Source: Emiliania huxleyi CCMP1516
Taxonomy: Eukaryota; Haptophyta; Isochrysidales; Noelaerhabdaceae
Length of the DNA: 64,000 bases
Assembly (NCBI RefSeq): GCF_000372725.1
Contig: NW_005201113.1
Span: forward strand, 254,218-318,217
Direction: 5' to 3'
Every line of letters begins with the position of its first letter. The first letter of the stretch is position 1. The position numbers and the translations under genes were made by a program. The notes below the pieces were generated by a model. That model did not search any database, was not told the DNA's origin, and worked only from the letters and a program-made list of their open reading frames with translations. Below, in pieces: positions 41,047 to 51,719 of this stretch.

Positions 41047-43989
41047 ATGACGCTGGCAAGCTCAATCGCGCTTGCGCTGTTGGCGGCGGTTTGCTCTTCC
41101 TCGGCGCCGCGCCTCGTCCCGCTCGCGCTCCTCCTACTGGCGGATCGCTGCGAAGCCGCGGGCACGATCTGCGACAACAGCGTGCCATGCATGGGCTGCC
41201 CCACCAGCGCTGTCGGCACGTCGCTGTGCGACGGCACCTACACGGGCACCCGGGTGGATCTGTCCAGCCGAGGGCTATCGGGGACGATCCCTCCGCAGCT
41301 GGGCGACATCTCGCAGCTGGAGTATCTTATCCTGATAGACAACTCCATTTCGGGCACCATCCCTCCGCAGACGAGCAAGCTCTCGCGGCTGGAGGCGCTT
41401 AGTCTGAACAGCAACTCCATCTCGGGCACCATCCCTTCGGATACGGGCAAGCTCTCGCTGCTGCAGTATCTTTACCTGAACAGCAACTCCATCTCGGGCA
41501 CCATCCCTCCAGATACGGGCAAGCTCTCGCAGCTGGTGAGGCTTGACCTGTACGACAATGACATCTCCGGAACCGTGCCGTCGCAGCTCAACAACCTGCC
41601 GCTAAACACCTGCTACCTGGGTGGTACAAACCACTTCGCCTGCCCCCTGCCCGCCCTTCCCGATGTCTGCTCGCTCTTTCCTACTGAGTGCAACTACCCG
41701 CCGCCCTCGCCGCCCTCGCCGCTCCCGCCGAGCAGGAAGGCTGCTGGCTCCTGACTCATCCCCCAAATCCTCCACACCTTGGCGGCCTGAAACCTTACCA
41801 TTCCGACACCTCACACACACCCCCTCCCCTAGGGCTAAGCAGTGCGCGAGCCCACCCGACTTCAGGCGAGACGTTGACCCCTCTTTTGGAACAGTCTGTC
41901 AGTGGCTGCACTAAACGCCCCCAGAAGCGCCCGGCGCGGGCAGAAGACTAGGGGAAAAAAAAGCGAAAACCTAGCTCCGCTGGGAGAATGGNNNNNNNNN
42001 NNNNNNNNNNNNNNNNNNNNNNNNNNNNNNNNNNNNNNNNNNNNNNNNNNNNNNNNNNNNNNNNNNNNNNNNNNNNNNNNNNNNNNNNNNNNNNNNNNNN
42101 NNNNNNNNNNNNNNNNNNNNNNNNNNNNNNNNNNNNNNNNNNNNNNNNNNNCCCAACCACCGCCCTTGCCAACATGGCCCTAGCCGCCACCGCCCTCGCC
42201 ACCACCGCCTTCGCCAACACCGCCCTTGCCGCCGTCGCCGCCGTCGGCGCCACCGCCCTCGGCGCCCTCGGCGCCACCGGCCGCGCCACCGGCCGCGCCA
42301 CCGGCAATTCCTCCGTCGCAGCCGCCGCCGACGCCGCCGTCGCCACCGCCGTCGCCGCCGTCGCCGCCGTCGCCGCCGTCGCCACCGCCGTCGCCGCCGT
42401 TGCCGCCGTCGCCGCCGTCGCCGCCGTCGCCACCGCCGTCGCCGCCGCCACCGCCACCGCCCTCGCCACCACCGCCCTCGCCACCACCGCCCTCGCCACC
42501 ACCGCCCTCGCCACCACCGCCCTCGCCGCCGTCGCCGCCGTCGCCGCCACCGCAGCCTCCCTCGCCGCCGTCCCAACCGCCCCTGCCGCCCCCGTCGCCC
42601 CCGCGGCCCCCCGCAGCACCTGCGCCGCCGCTCCTTCCATCGCAAGGCCAGGAGGCGGAGATGATCCTTGCGATCGCGGTGGGGTCGGGTGTTGGGGCCA
42701 TCGGCCTCGTCGCCGCGATCGTCTGCAGCTGCGCGCTCTTGGAGACAAGGAGGCGGAGCAGGGCGCGCGAGGGGCGCGTCACGGTCCGAGTGGAGCCACG
42801 CCAGGAGGTGGAGCTCGCGCAGGTGGAAGAGCCACGCCAAGAGGCCGGTGGCGACAACGAGCAGAGCGCGCGCGACAGCACGCAGGACGACGCCCTGAAT
42901 GCGGAGGAGGACTTGCAAGAGCCCAGCGTGGTCCACACCATGATGGTCAGCGCCGTCGCCTCGCTGGTCGGCGGCCTCGACGCCCTCCGCGTGCTCCACA
43001 CCGCCACCGAGGCTCACGTCGAGGAGAACCGCTTCGCCAACCCTCCTTCAGAGCTCGTGTTTGGGCGCCCCGCCACAGCTGCCTTGGGCGTGGAGCACTA
43101 CATGTGCGCTCCAAGAGAGGCTGTCCTTCAAGGACTGATCGACGGCACCGCCGCCGTCATCCGGGAGGTGAGTGCCGGCGGCACTGACGACGACCGCGAG
43201 TGCCTCGACTACATCCTGCACGCCGAGGCGGGCTCGAGCGAACAAACCTATCAGGGCGGGCTCAAGCGCGACTGCGACGAACGAGGCAGGGTGCTTGCGT
43301 GCCGCACCGTGGCCGACAGCAGCGGCGTGATGCGCGGGATGCGGCTAGAGGACTTTGTCTCTCACCGGAGCGCGCGGCTGGCCAACCTGACTGAGGCGCA
43401 CGTGGTCGCTCTTCGTCTCTATACTACGCAGGCAAGCTCCTCTGTCTCCAACCCTCCCGCTGCCCTCTGACTCGGCCCGTTTCTCACCTCGTCCTCTCTC
43501 GGATCCCAGGCCTACAAGAGCATAAACAACCCGCTGCGCGACAAGGACCGCTTCTTGCGCGGCGAGCCGCACATGCTGCCAGTGACGGTCGCACTAATCC
43601 GTGATGCGCTCGGCAAGCTGCGGGCGGTCGAGGCGGACCACTCGCGCGATTCCGCATTGCGTCGCGTCTACCTCTACCGTGGCATGAAGGACGTCACGGC
43701 GCCGGCCGACTTCATGGAGCAGGGCGGGACGGAGCTCGCGCCCATGTCGACCACATCGGACCTCAGCGTCGCGATGAAGTACTCTGCGAGCGTCAAGGCG
43801 GTGCTGCTGCGGCTCATCACCGACTCCTTCTACGAGCGCGGCCCTAACATAAGCTTCCTCTCCGCCTTCCCCGGCGAGGCGGAGTTCCTCTTCCCACCGC
43901 TGACGTACCTGCAACCGACCGGCGACGTCGAGACGGTGGTGGTCGAGGGGCTTTCCTACGAGGTGGTGGACGTGCGGCCGCGGATCTGA
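41047..43989 (+). CDS. Receptor-like protein: signal peptide, LRRs, Pro-rich stalk, membrane helix, ADP-ribosyltransferase domain
   Basis: The chosen start gives a signal peptide (MTLASSIALALLAAVC). Five to six plant-type LRRs follow (LSGTIPPQLGDISQLEYLIL; NSISGTIPSDTGKLSLLQYL) with cysteine caps. A Pro-Ser stalk is broken by a repeat and an assembly gap; an acceptor TAG at 42181-42183 fits an intron from about 41731. Then comes a helix (MILAIAVGSGVGAIGLVAAI), a basic stop-transfer and a cytoplasmic part. A GC-AG intron (43432-43509) splits LRLYTTQ|AYKSINNPLRD. The last exon has the R-S-ExE plan of mono-ADP-ribosyltransferases: VYLYRGM, APMSTTSDLS and FPGEAEFLFPPLTYL. These match the NAD-binding Arg, the STS and the catalytic ExE motifs. 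ARTs transfer ADP-ribose from NAD+ to proteins. If the join across the gap is right, ligand sensing outside is linked to ADP-ribosylation inside. Confidence 0.65.
41731..41987 (+). repeat. 257 bp dispersed repeat, copy 1 (inverse of 46297-46552)
   Basis: Begins AGCAGGAAGGCTGCTGGCTC inside the Pro-Ser stalk coding region and runs to the assembly gap. It introduces an in-frame stop at 41752, so it must be intronic or an insertion. Confidence 0.9.
41992..42151. other. Assembly gap (160 N)
   Basis: Unknown sequence between the LRR part and the stalk/membrane part of the receptor-like gene, at the end of a dispersed repeat. Confidence 1.
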
Positions 43990-44642
43990 TTGGTCTTTGA
44001 GACCCGACCGGCAGCGGCGCGGAGCCCGTCGACATGACCTGCATGTGTTGCACCGCCCGCGTCCCCGCGAGCACGCCGCTGCCAGGGTCCGACCGCTGCC
44101 AGGATGGTGGCGGATGCGGCCGTTGCTCATAGGGGGGGGGGGGGGGGTTGGGGGGAGGGGGGGTATTTGTCGAGGTTTGTGGGTGTGGGTGTATGGCCAT
44201 GGGGTGCCGGCCTAGCTACGGGATCGTGTGATGTGCCAGCCTCGCATGTCTTGTGTCTAGGAGAGAGGCTCCGTCGTCCGTGCCCCCCGTGGCGAGCAAG
44301 TGGATGGCGTGACAGGCAGGGGAGGCCTCTAGGGAAGCAGGGGGGCGGGGGGCTCTCGCCCGGGGGACGACCGCGAGGTGGCATGAAGGTTGCAGCGAGA
44401 ATCGGCGAGGGCGCTGCGAAGGGAGATAGAAAGAGGCAGACGACCAAGGGTTTAGGGTGGGCGACGGCTAGCACCACCACTCCTCTCCTTAAAATCCCTG
44501 TGTGGTGGCGGCGTGCCGTCCTCCCATCCCTCCCTTGGGTTGTCTGTTTTCTTTCTTTCTTTAAGATATTTCTGGTGGCGGTCGCGCGCTGCCGACGGCT
44601 CGCCGGCGTGCGCTCGCGGCGCGCTCGTGGCGTTCAGGGCGG

Positions 44643-44680
<38 letters not shown>

Positions 44681-45232
44681 CATGCATGCATGCATGCATG
44701 CATGCACAGACACACAGCCCCTTCCCCTCCCCCCTCAAGACCTTCCCAAGGGCGAGGACACGCGCAGGCCGCACCTCTAGTGAGGCCCGCATAGTATGTG
44801 GGAGACTCATGCCGCCGCCCCTGCCACCCCTGTGTCAGTGTGCCCGTGGTAGTGAGAGACTGCCGGTGAGAAGCCGGAGGAAGGTCGCTAGACTGAGATG
44901 AGACCGCCAGTGGAGTTGGGATTCCACCATGCACCGCGCTGCGAGCCTGTCGTGTCCCTTGTCAGGAGCAGGAGCGGCCGCACACTGCTCGGTAGTCGGT
45001 ACCCCCCCTGCACATCTAAAGCCATGGCCGACCCCCCCCCCCCCCAGCAGCAGCGCTCTGCTGCTGGGGTCATGACCCCCCCCCCCCTCTCAGCCGCTGC
45101 AGGCGCTTGGACGCTCATCGTTCTCGACTGGGTGCGCGACCTGGGCCCGCGCTCCCCCCGGCTATTGTCGCGATTCACATTCATATCTCCACCGACGGCC
45201 ACGCGGCGGCGGCGGCCTCGCTCGCCGGCTCG
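43990..45232. other. Intergenic region with microsatellites
   Basis: Holds a G-run at 44131-44147, a (CA)n tract at 44647-44678 directly joined to an (ATGC)n tract to 44705, and C-runs at 45033-45044 and 45077-45086. No gene is supported. Confidence 0.6.
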
Positions 45233-45724
45233 ATGTTGAGGCCTGTCGAGGTGCTCCTCGATCTGACTGACGACTCGCTCCTCACACTCGCCTTTGTCAT
45301 CGGCGAGAACCGGGTACCGAGCGTGCGGCGCCAGCGTGCGCTCATGTGGGACTCGCCCATCACGAGTGCAGCAATCGAGCTGAAGGCACTGTCGTGCACA
45401 TGCCACGCACTGCACACGCTTCTGGCGCCGCACTTGACGACGCTTCGCGAGCACCTCTTGGAGAAGCTGCGGTGCTCCCAGGGCAGCACCGACGTTACCC
45501 GCAGAAGGCTCGCCGACCAGACCCTGCTGCTCTGGCGCTCGGCGCTTCTGAAACCTCAGCACCGTTGCGCTGCCCTGGCTGAGGACAGGGTGGCTGTGAA
45601 CCCTGCCCAGCTAGCGGCCACCGAGCGCGAGATCGCAGCCCTCACGCTGCCTGCCGATGGCAGAGCACGCCCACGCTCGCGCACCACGCGAAGTCGCCTA
45701 AAGCTCGCACCGGCGCAATCTTAG
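45233..45724 (+). CDS. Small F-box-like protein
   Basis: 163 residues from the ATG at 45233 (MLRPVEVLLDLTDDSLLTLA). The N-terminal pattern LLDLTDDSLLTLAFVI followed 30 residues later by LKALSCTCHALHTLLAPHL has the layout of an F-box (LxDLxDDxLL...LxxxCxxLxxL). It is similar in style to the partial gene at 1-385. The C-terminus is a Leu/Arg helix and a basic tail (RARPRSRTTRSRLK). Upstream sequence is open but has no ATG. Substrate-binding repeats are absent, so its role is unclear. Confidence 0.5.
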   Translation: MLRPVEVLLDLTDDSLLTLAFVIGENRVPSVRRQRALMWDSPITSAAIELKALSCTCHALHTLLAPHLTTLREHLLEKLRCSQGSTDVTRRRLADQTLLLWRSALLKPQHRCAALAEDRVAVNPAQLAATEREIAALTLPADGRARPRSRTTRSRLKLAPAQS

Positions 45725-46296
45725 CTCGGCCTTAGCTCAGCGTTTCCGACACAGCGGTCACAGTGGCCGCTCGGCTACTACCTGATAGTCCTACCACATG
45801 GCCGAAGCTGAGCTGCTACTTCTGCTACGATATAGCGCATCACCTGGCCGCAGCTGAGCACACTCAGTGACAGCTTCACGCTTAGTCCGGACGTTGCTGT
45901 CTTTGTGAGCGTTATTGATCCATTGCCAGGCTTTAGGGAGGGGGAGAGGGAGAGATCTCCGGTAGCCACAGCTCGTACGCGATCCCAGGGCAGGGGGGTG
46001 TGGTTTCTGGAGCTCTAAGGGGGGACAGAGAGAGGAAGGGAGATTGGTGTGCCTGTTTTTCGCGCTAAGCATTTTTTCCCCTCTAGCCTCTACGGCTCTA
46101 GCTTGTAGCTAAAGCCGTATAGGTGTCGAGAGACTCACTTATTTTTGATTTTTTTCATGCGCGAGAGGCCGAGAGAGATGCGTTCAAAGTTCAATTTTGA
46201 AAAAAAACTGTTCAGTTTTCAAAGGCAAAAACGCCAGCCTACGCCCTCCCCTCACACTGACACTTCTCCCCTATTCCCGTCTTTAGGTTGCGCACA

Positions 46297-46552
46297 TCTC
46301 CCAGCGAGCTAGGTTCTCCGCTTTTTCTCCCCTAGTCATCTGCCCGCGCCGCGCGCCTCTGTGGGCGTCTAGTGCAGCCACTGACAGAACTGTTCCAAAG
46401 GAGTGGTCAACGTCTCGCCTGAAGTCGGGTGGGCTCGCGCACTGCTTAGCCCTAGGGGAGGGGTGTGTGTGAGGTGTCGGAATGGTAAGGTTTCAGGCCG
46501 CCAAGGTGTGGGGGATTTGGGGGATGAGTCAGGAGCCAGCAGCCTTCCTGCT
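46297..46552 (-). repeat. 257 bp dispersed repeat, copy 2
   Basis: Inverted relative to the copy in the receptor-like gene, about 4.5 kb away. It is highly similar over its whole length, with small differences. Confidence 0.9.
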
Positions 46553-46849
46553 GGACCTGAGTTCACAGCTCCTCCGCCCGACGGGGTGGTCCCTTGGATT
46601 CGGGCCCCGCTCCCTTTTCCTGCGCCTGGTCTGTCCCTGTCAAGTGTGTGTTGCGAGATGCAGAGCTGGTTAGGCTGGAGCGCGGGCGGTGCGGTGGCAG
46701 GCGAGGGCAGCGCGGTAGGCGAGAGGCGGCCGCGGGGCTTCGAGTGGCGCGATAGGAGGGTAGGCTGGCTGTGGAGGGGCGCCGCGTGGCCTCGGCAAAT
46801 GAGTAGTGCTTTATGAGCGGCCAGTTTTGTGCGTATTGCATATCGAGCC

Positions 46850-46922
46850 TGCGGTGTGGCCTAGTTGGTGCAGCGTTCGGGTCGGGGACGTTTTGGTCGT
46901 TGGTTCGAGCCCAGCTGGTGCA
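46850..46922 (+). other. tRNA-like sequence with pol III A and B boxes
   Basis: TGGCCTAGTTGG matches the A box and GGTTCGAGCCC the B box at tRNA-like spacing. A T-arm (GTTGG/CCAGC) and a weak acceptor stem (TGCGGTG/TGGTGCA) can be drawn, but the D stem mispairs and position 33 is not T. It looks like a degenerate tRNA or the head of a SINE rather than a working tRNA. Confidence 0.4.
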
Positions 46923-47824
46923 GTTCGTAGTCGCGTAGCGCGCGGGTGCGCGGCAGCCTCGGCAACCGAGGCGACAGTGGCGAGCAGGGGCGAGCAGGGG
47001 CGAGCAGGGGTCAGAGCAGTGCGGCGCGCCGAATTTTTTTCGATGGGCTCGGTCAGTGGGCGTGTCAGGAGGCGGCCGGCCGGGGGAAACTCGGCAGTAA
47101 AACTCCCGCGCCGGCCCAGGAGGTGGGAGTGTCACGGAGGCGGCCATTGGCGCGCGCTCCTTCTCTTCGTGGGTCCGAGTTTTCCAAAGTTCAATTTTGA
47201 TTAGTCATCCACTTTTTGTGAAATTTGGACATTTCTCACACGTTGTGTGCTAGGAAAGCTGGCTGCCGCCCAAGGCATGGCCGTCAAGCGGAGATAAGGC
47301 GCGGAGATGCGGCGGTGAGTGCGGCGGCGAAACTGCGTGGAGAACCACGGCGCACCTGGCAGGGCGTCCTAGTGACGCACCCGCCTCACGCGCCGCCTCC
47401 GCCGCCGCCGTCGCCGCCGCCGCCGGGCCCTTTGTCACCGTCCGACTCCGGGGCGATGGAGGAGGTGAGGCCCCACCTGTCGGCGGAGCGGCGGCGTGTC
47501 AAGGGGCGCGAGAAGGCTTTTGCTCGCCCTCCGTGCGACCGCCCGTGTGCCGCATGTCTGACTGTCGCTGTCCGGTCGCGCGATGACGGTCCCGGGGCTG
47601 TGCTGTTGTGTGAAGGGGGCGCGGGCGAGGAGGCGCCTCGACTGCACCTCGACTGCATCTCGGCTGTACCTCGGCTCTGTCCCTCGACTGTACCTCGGCT
47701 GTGTGCCTCGCCTGTGTGCCTCGGCTGTACCTGTATCTCGACTGTACCGCAGCTGTGCCTCGGCTGTACCTCGGCTGTACCTCGGCGGCATCTCGGCGGC
47801 ATCTCGGCGCATCTCGGCGACGTC

Positions 47825-49070
47825 TCACTTTTGCAGCTCCATGCAGTACTTCTTGGCTTGCTGCTTCCAGGTGATGGTGACGGTCGCAGAGCCCATCGTA
47901 TGCACCTACAGGAGATGATAACGGGGGCGATATCAGGGACGTGTCGGGACGATGTCGTCGGGACGATGTCGGGTCGGGGACGTGTCAAAGCGGCGTCGTG
48001 GACGTGTCAGAGCGGTGTCAGGGACGTGTCGGGACGATGTCGTCGGGACGATGTCGGGTCGGGGACGTGTCAAAGCGGCGTCGTGGACGTGTCAGAGCGG
48101 TGTCGGGGACGTGTCGGGACGATGTCGGGTCGGAGACGTGTCAGAGCGGTGTCGGAGACGTGTCAGAGCGGTGTCGGGGACGTGTCAAAGCGGTGTCGGG
48201 GACGCGTCAGAGCGGTGTCGGGGACGATGCCAGGGCGATGCCCCAGGGACGCGTCGGGGACGCGTCGGTGTGAGGTGTCTGGGGACTGGATCGAAGAGCC
48301 GGGTAGGCTCTGCGAAAGGGCCCTCTCGTACCGCTGGGTGTCTTGCGAGTCTGCGTGTCTGTCTCGCGTCCACCCATACCGCGTTGGTGTCCAGTCCGAG
48401 CCTCTGACTGTTCTTCGCCCCTCCATCTGTCTATCGCACCGTGGTTGTGATGCGGTGGGCCTTCTTCCGCGTGACCGTCTTGACGACCGAGACGATCGCG
48501 TAGATGACGTAGTCCCACGTGTGCACCTGCGCCGCACGCGCGTGCGTTGGGCGAGGCAACTCTGGCGGCGGCGGCGGCGGCGGCGGCGCGGCGCAGGCCG
48601 AGCGGCGCTGTCGTGTCGGATGGGGTGCGCTTTGCGGCTGGGAAGGCCGCCGATCGGTGGCACCAGCGGCCGAGGCGAGGGCCAGCGGTAGGGGAGGTGC
48701 GGCGGCGGCGAGCAGCAGAGTGCGGGGAGCCTTGCGGCGGCTGGCGCACGTCATCGTTGTGTATCAGCAGCCGCCACATCGGCTCGTTTGCAATCTCCTC
48801 CTTGCTCATCTGCTTGGGCTCGGCCTTGGGCCGCTCCACCACCGCCGCGCCGCCCTTCTTCGCCTTCTTCTCCCGCTCCAGCCCCTCCTGCATCCACACG
48901 CCACCCGCCGCAGCCGCTGCAGCCGCGCCAATCGCACCGCGCGGCCGAGCTGCGGCCGCCGCAAACCGCGGCTGCAGCAGCGGCCCCCGCGCAGGCTGCG
49001 GCCGCAGCGCTGTTCTCGCGGGGTGCAGCGTCAGCGCCGGCGCTACCAAGAGAGCCGCCAGCAGGGACAT
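47825..49070 (-). CDS. clpS: ClpS-type adaptor of the Clp protease, probably plastid-targeted
   Basis: Three exons on the minus strand, 49070-48750, 48526-48440 and 47905-47825, give 162 residues with all phases zero. ClpS delivers N-degron substrates to the ClpC/ClpA chaperone. The core is MWRLLIHNDDV|HTWDYVIYAI, then VTRKKAHRI and VHTMGSATVT, then QQAKKYCMELQ. These match the family's LLHNDDxxTxxYVxxVL, LTxxxAxxIM, VHxxGxAxV and AExxxxxL blocks, including the HNDD residues that line the N-degron pocket. The first 75 residues are Ala/Arg/Pro-rich with few acids (MSLLAALLVAPALTLHPART), like a plastid leader. Intron 2 (534 nt) is filled by a minisatellite and one 39 bp dispersed repeat. Confidence 0.85.
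47935..48262. repeat. Minisatellite in ClpS intron 2
   Basis: Units such as GTGTCGGGGACGTGTCAGAGCG and variants repeat about fifteen times. Long frames in both directions through it are artefacts. Confidence 0.9.
48365..48403 (-). repeat. 39 bp dispersed repeat, copy 2
   Basis: Identical to 422-460. It lies 36 nt after the donor of ClpS intron 2, in the sense direction of that gene. Confidence 0.9.
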
Positions 49071-50235
49071 GATCGCGGCGCGGCGACAAGGGTGGTGAGC
49101 GGAGAGCAGCGGCGAGCTCAGAAGCGCCACCAAAAGAATTCACCGGTGCTTTCTTTCTTTTTTTCTGAGAGCGCCTTCGTTGTTAATAGTACAAACCCAA
49201 TGGTCCTCTGCGAGCGGTCCTTCGTTGCAGTCGCACACACGCACACGCCACACCGCACCGCGCGCCCGCCCACCGCCCCGCCCAGGCGGGAAAGAGATGA
49301 GGAGATGGGACAGCAAAGGAGGAGTACGAGCACGTATGGGAGGGTTCAGTAATGCGCCACGCTGCCCGGCGTTTCTCACTTTCCGGGACAGCCCCGCCCT
49401 TTTGAGGCGGGAGAGTGACGGCTACCCCGTACGCGCCTGTTGCTCTACCCCGACGCCGACCGCCCATTCCCCCCTCCTCGTTCCCGCCTCGAACTCTCCG
49501 GACCCCGACAAGCCGCTCGCCGTTATGGGCCTCTGCCCCGCACGCTCCCGCCCCTTTTGCCCCTCACACACACACCCAGGCCCGACATGCACATACAAGA
49601 CAAACCCGGCGTCCTGCTCTCAAAAGAAAAGAAAAAATGGGAAGGAGGAGACCAGCGGGGGAGACTCCTTTCTTAGCTTGGGTGCGTTTTATTTATAGCC
49701 CCCGCTACCCAGTTGCACTCGTGCGACGTAGCGGGGGGCCACGACTACGTTTACGAAAACAGAAGTTAGAGAGAGAGATTTTTAGCAATACCTTAAAGAG
49801 AGGTTACAGGCGTGTAAGGTCCGTTAGCGCAATACCAAACAACTCTAACACTCACACGTCATTTGGGGCCTGGAGTTAGTCGCGAGGCGGGAAATCTGCT
49901 CCGAGTAGCCCCCTGTTGCTTTTCAACACAGAGCCGTTTTTTCGAGAGAGAGATTTTTAGCAATACAATACCAAACAACTCTAACACTCACACGTCATTT
50001 GGGGCCTGGAGGCTGGAGCCCTGTTCACGCGCGCGCGAGACGTGCAGACAGGGTTGCCAGGTGAGAGCGAATGGCGCGGTTCACGCCTCGCACAACAGAG
50101 AGAGAGATGCGCTCTGCATGGTGGGACATAAAAGAAAGCGAGTACGTGGGCGAGTAGGCCGTGCGGTCGACGCTGCCGCGCGCGACTTTGCGCGCGGAGA
50201 GAGAGATTTTTAGCAATACCAAACAACTCTAACAC
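49071..50235. other. Intergenic region with repeated 60-70 bp units
   Basis: GAGCGCCTTCGTTGTTAATAGT near 49169-49190 equals the rejoined flanks of the 61.6 kb TTAA element. Units containing AGAGATTTTTAGCAATAC and CTAACACTCACACGTCATTT occur at about 49770-49870, 49945-50010 and 50200-50240. A further copy lies at 13002-13065 inside the 3.4 kb transposon. Confidence 0.7.
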
Positions 50236-50690
50236 TCACACGTGTTTTTGTTTGTTGCGCGCGAGGCGGCGCAGCTTGAGAACGGCGGTGGGCGAGAAGC
50301 CGCCGCCGAAAATCTCGTGGAGCAGCAGGTTGAAGTTGTTGCGCTTGACAAAGATCGCGTCGTGGTAGAAACCGCGATGCGCCTTCGTGACGTAGCCGTG
50401 GCCGTTCTTGTGGTCGAAGGGTTGGCCGGGCTGCCCGCGCGCCTTGCAGCCCATGTTTAGGCGGCGGGCCTTCTCCTCGGTGTTGCCGAAGGCGTAGGAG
50501 TGGCCAACGGAGGCGGGCGTGCCGCCGCTCGAGGCGTTGCCAACGCCCGCCGAGGAGGTCTTGAGGAGGGGCGTCCAGAGCTTGACTTCATTCACCTCAT
50601 CGCATCCTCCCGGGCCAGCGTGGGGTTCCGCGAGGTCGACCTTGTACCCCTCGTTGTACTGCCGGTTTTGTTTTTTTGGTTTTGTTTTTT
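50236..50690 (-). pseudogene. Fragment of a possibly transposon-associated protein ('FGNTEE' motif)
   Basis: A minus-strand frame of about 150 codons with no ATG begins after an A-rich stretch (about 50690) and ends at 50236. It is folded-looking: VNEVKLWTPLLKTSSAGVGN, SYAFGNTEEKARRLNMGCKA, PFDHKNGHGYVTKAHRGFYH, LLLHEIFGGGFSPTAVLKLR. From memory, proteins with an FGNTEE...G..RG...P.DH..G.GWV pattern are abundant in this kind of genome and often sit next to mobile DNA; I cannot name the family. Lacking a start codon and flanked by dispersed repeats, it is probably a fragment. Confidence 0.35.
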
Positions 50691-50700
50691 TTCGTGGCAA

Positions 50701-51017
50701 AAATCGTCACACAAAAGTCGGCGCCTCGAAGGGTGAAGCGGGTTAGCCTCTTCCCACCCAGGTTTCGCGACTCTGCGTGGCCGACTCACACAGCGAGCCT
50801 TCCTGTCTCCCTGCTGCCGATTCATCGGTTGTGCTCAGTCAAGATATTGTAGAGTAACAAGTCTCTGTGCGTTTACGTGAACAAGTCTCTGTTGCGTGAC
50901 TCTGTGCGATTTCGGGCCCGGGGTTGCGCGTTTACGTGAACAGCAAGTCTCACCGAGAGGAAGCGCCGGAGTCCGGTTCGCGGCGCTGGAGTTGGCCGCC
51001 GCTCTGTGTGTCACGCG
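50701..51017. other. Intergenic region upstream of VPS35
   Basis: Contains direct repeats GTTTACGTGAACA (50871 and 50931). Nothing else is recognised. Confidence 0.5.
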
Positions 51018-51651
51018 ATGAGCGCAGCCGAGGCCCTCGCCCCGGCCAAGCAGGCGATCAAGCAGCAGGCGTTTTATATGAAGAAGGCGCGCAATCCCCG
51101 CAGATATACGAGCGACACACGCCCCAGCAGCACCGCACATCGCCCGCCTGCCGCCAGCCTCGGCACGCCGTCGCCGCGCCGCCCGCTCGTGTGATCGTCC
51201 CCGCCGCGCTCCAACGCCTCGCAGGCGCTCGACCAGCGCCACCTCCGCACTGCCCTCCACCATGCCGCGACGATGATCGGCGAGCTCCGCACGTCGGCGC
51301 TCGGGCCAAAGGCGTACTACGAGGTGTACATCGACGTGACGACGGAGCTGCGGCACCTGGAGGAGTTCTTCGAGGCGGAGCACGAGCGCGGCCGCCCCAT
51401 GGTCGAGCTGTACGAGCTCGTCCAGCACGCGGGCAACGTGCTCCCGCGCTTGTACCTGCTGCTGGCGGTCGGCCGCGTCTTTCTTCAGTCCAAGGAGGCG
51501 GCCGCGAAGGTCGTCCTCGAGGACCTGGTCGAGCACTGCAAGGGGGTGCAGCAGCCGCTGCGCGGCCTCTTCCTGCGCAACTACCTGCTGCAGTGCACGC
51601 GCGAGCGGCTGCCAGACACGGGGTCTGACTACACAGACACAAACACAGACA

Positions 51652-51719
<68 letters not shown>

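Larger units (their letters stand above)
45725..47824. other. Repeat-rich intergenic region
   Basis: Contains the second copy of the 257 bp repeat (46297-46552), a tRNA-like sequence (46850-46922) and a GCGAGCAGG tandem near 46979-47007. Direct repeats CAAAGTTCAATTTTGA occur at about 46187 and 47185. Tandem CTGTACCTCGG units (11 bp) cover 47640-47820. No protein gene is supported. Confidence 0.6.

Noticed and set aside
46850..46922. Functional tRNA
   Set aside because: The D stem mispairs, T33 is missing and the acceptor relies on several G-T pairs; kept only as a tRNA-like sequence.
47225..48691. 488-codon plus frame
   Set aside because: It reads antisense through ClpS introns and minisatellites; the minus-strand ClpS exons explain the conserved parts.
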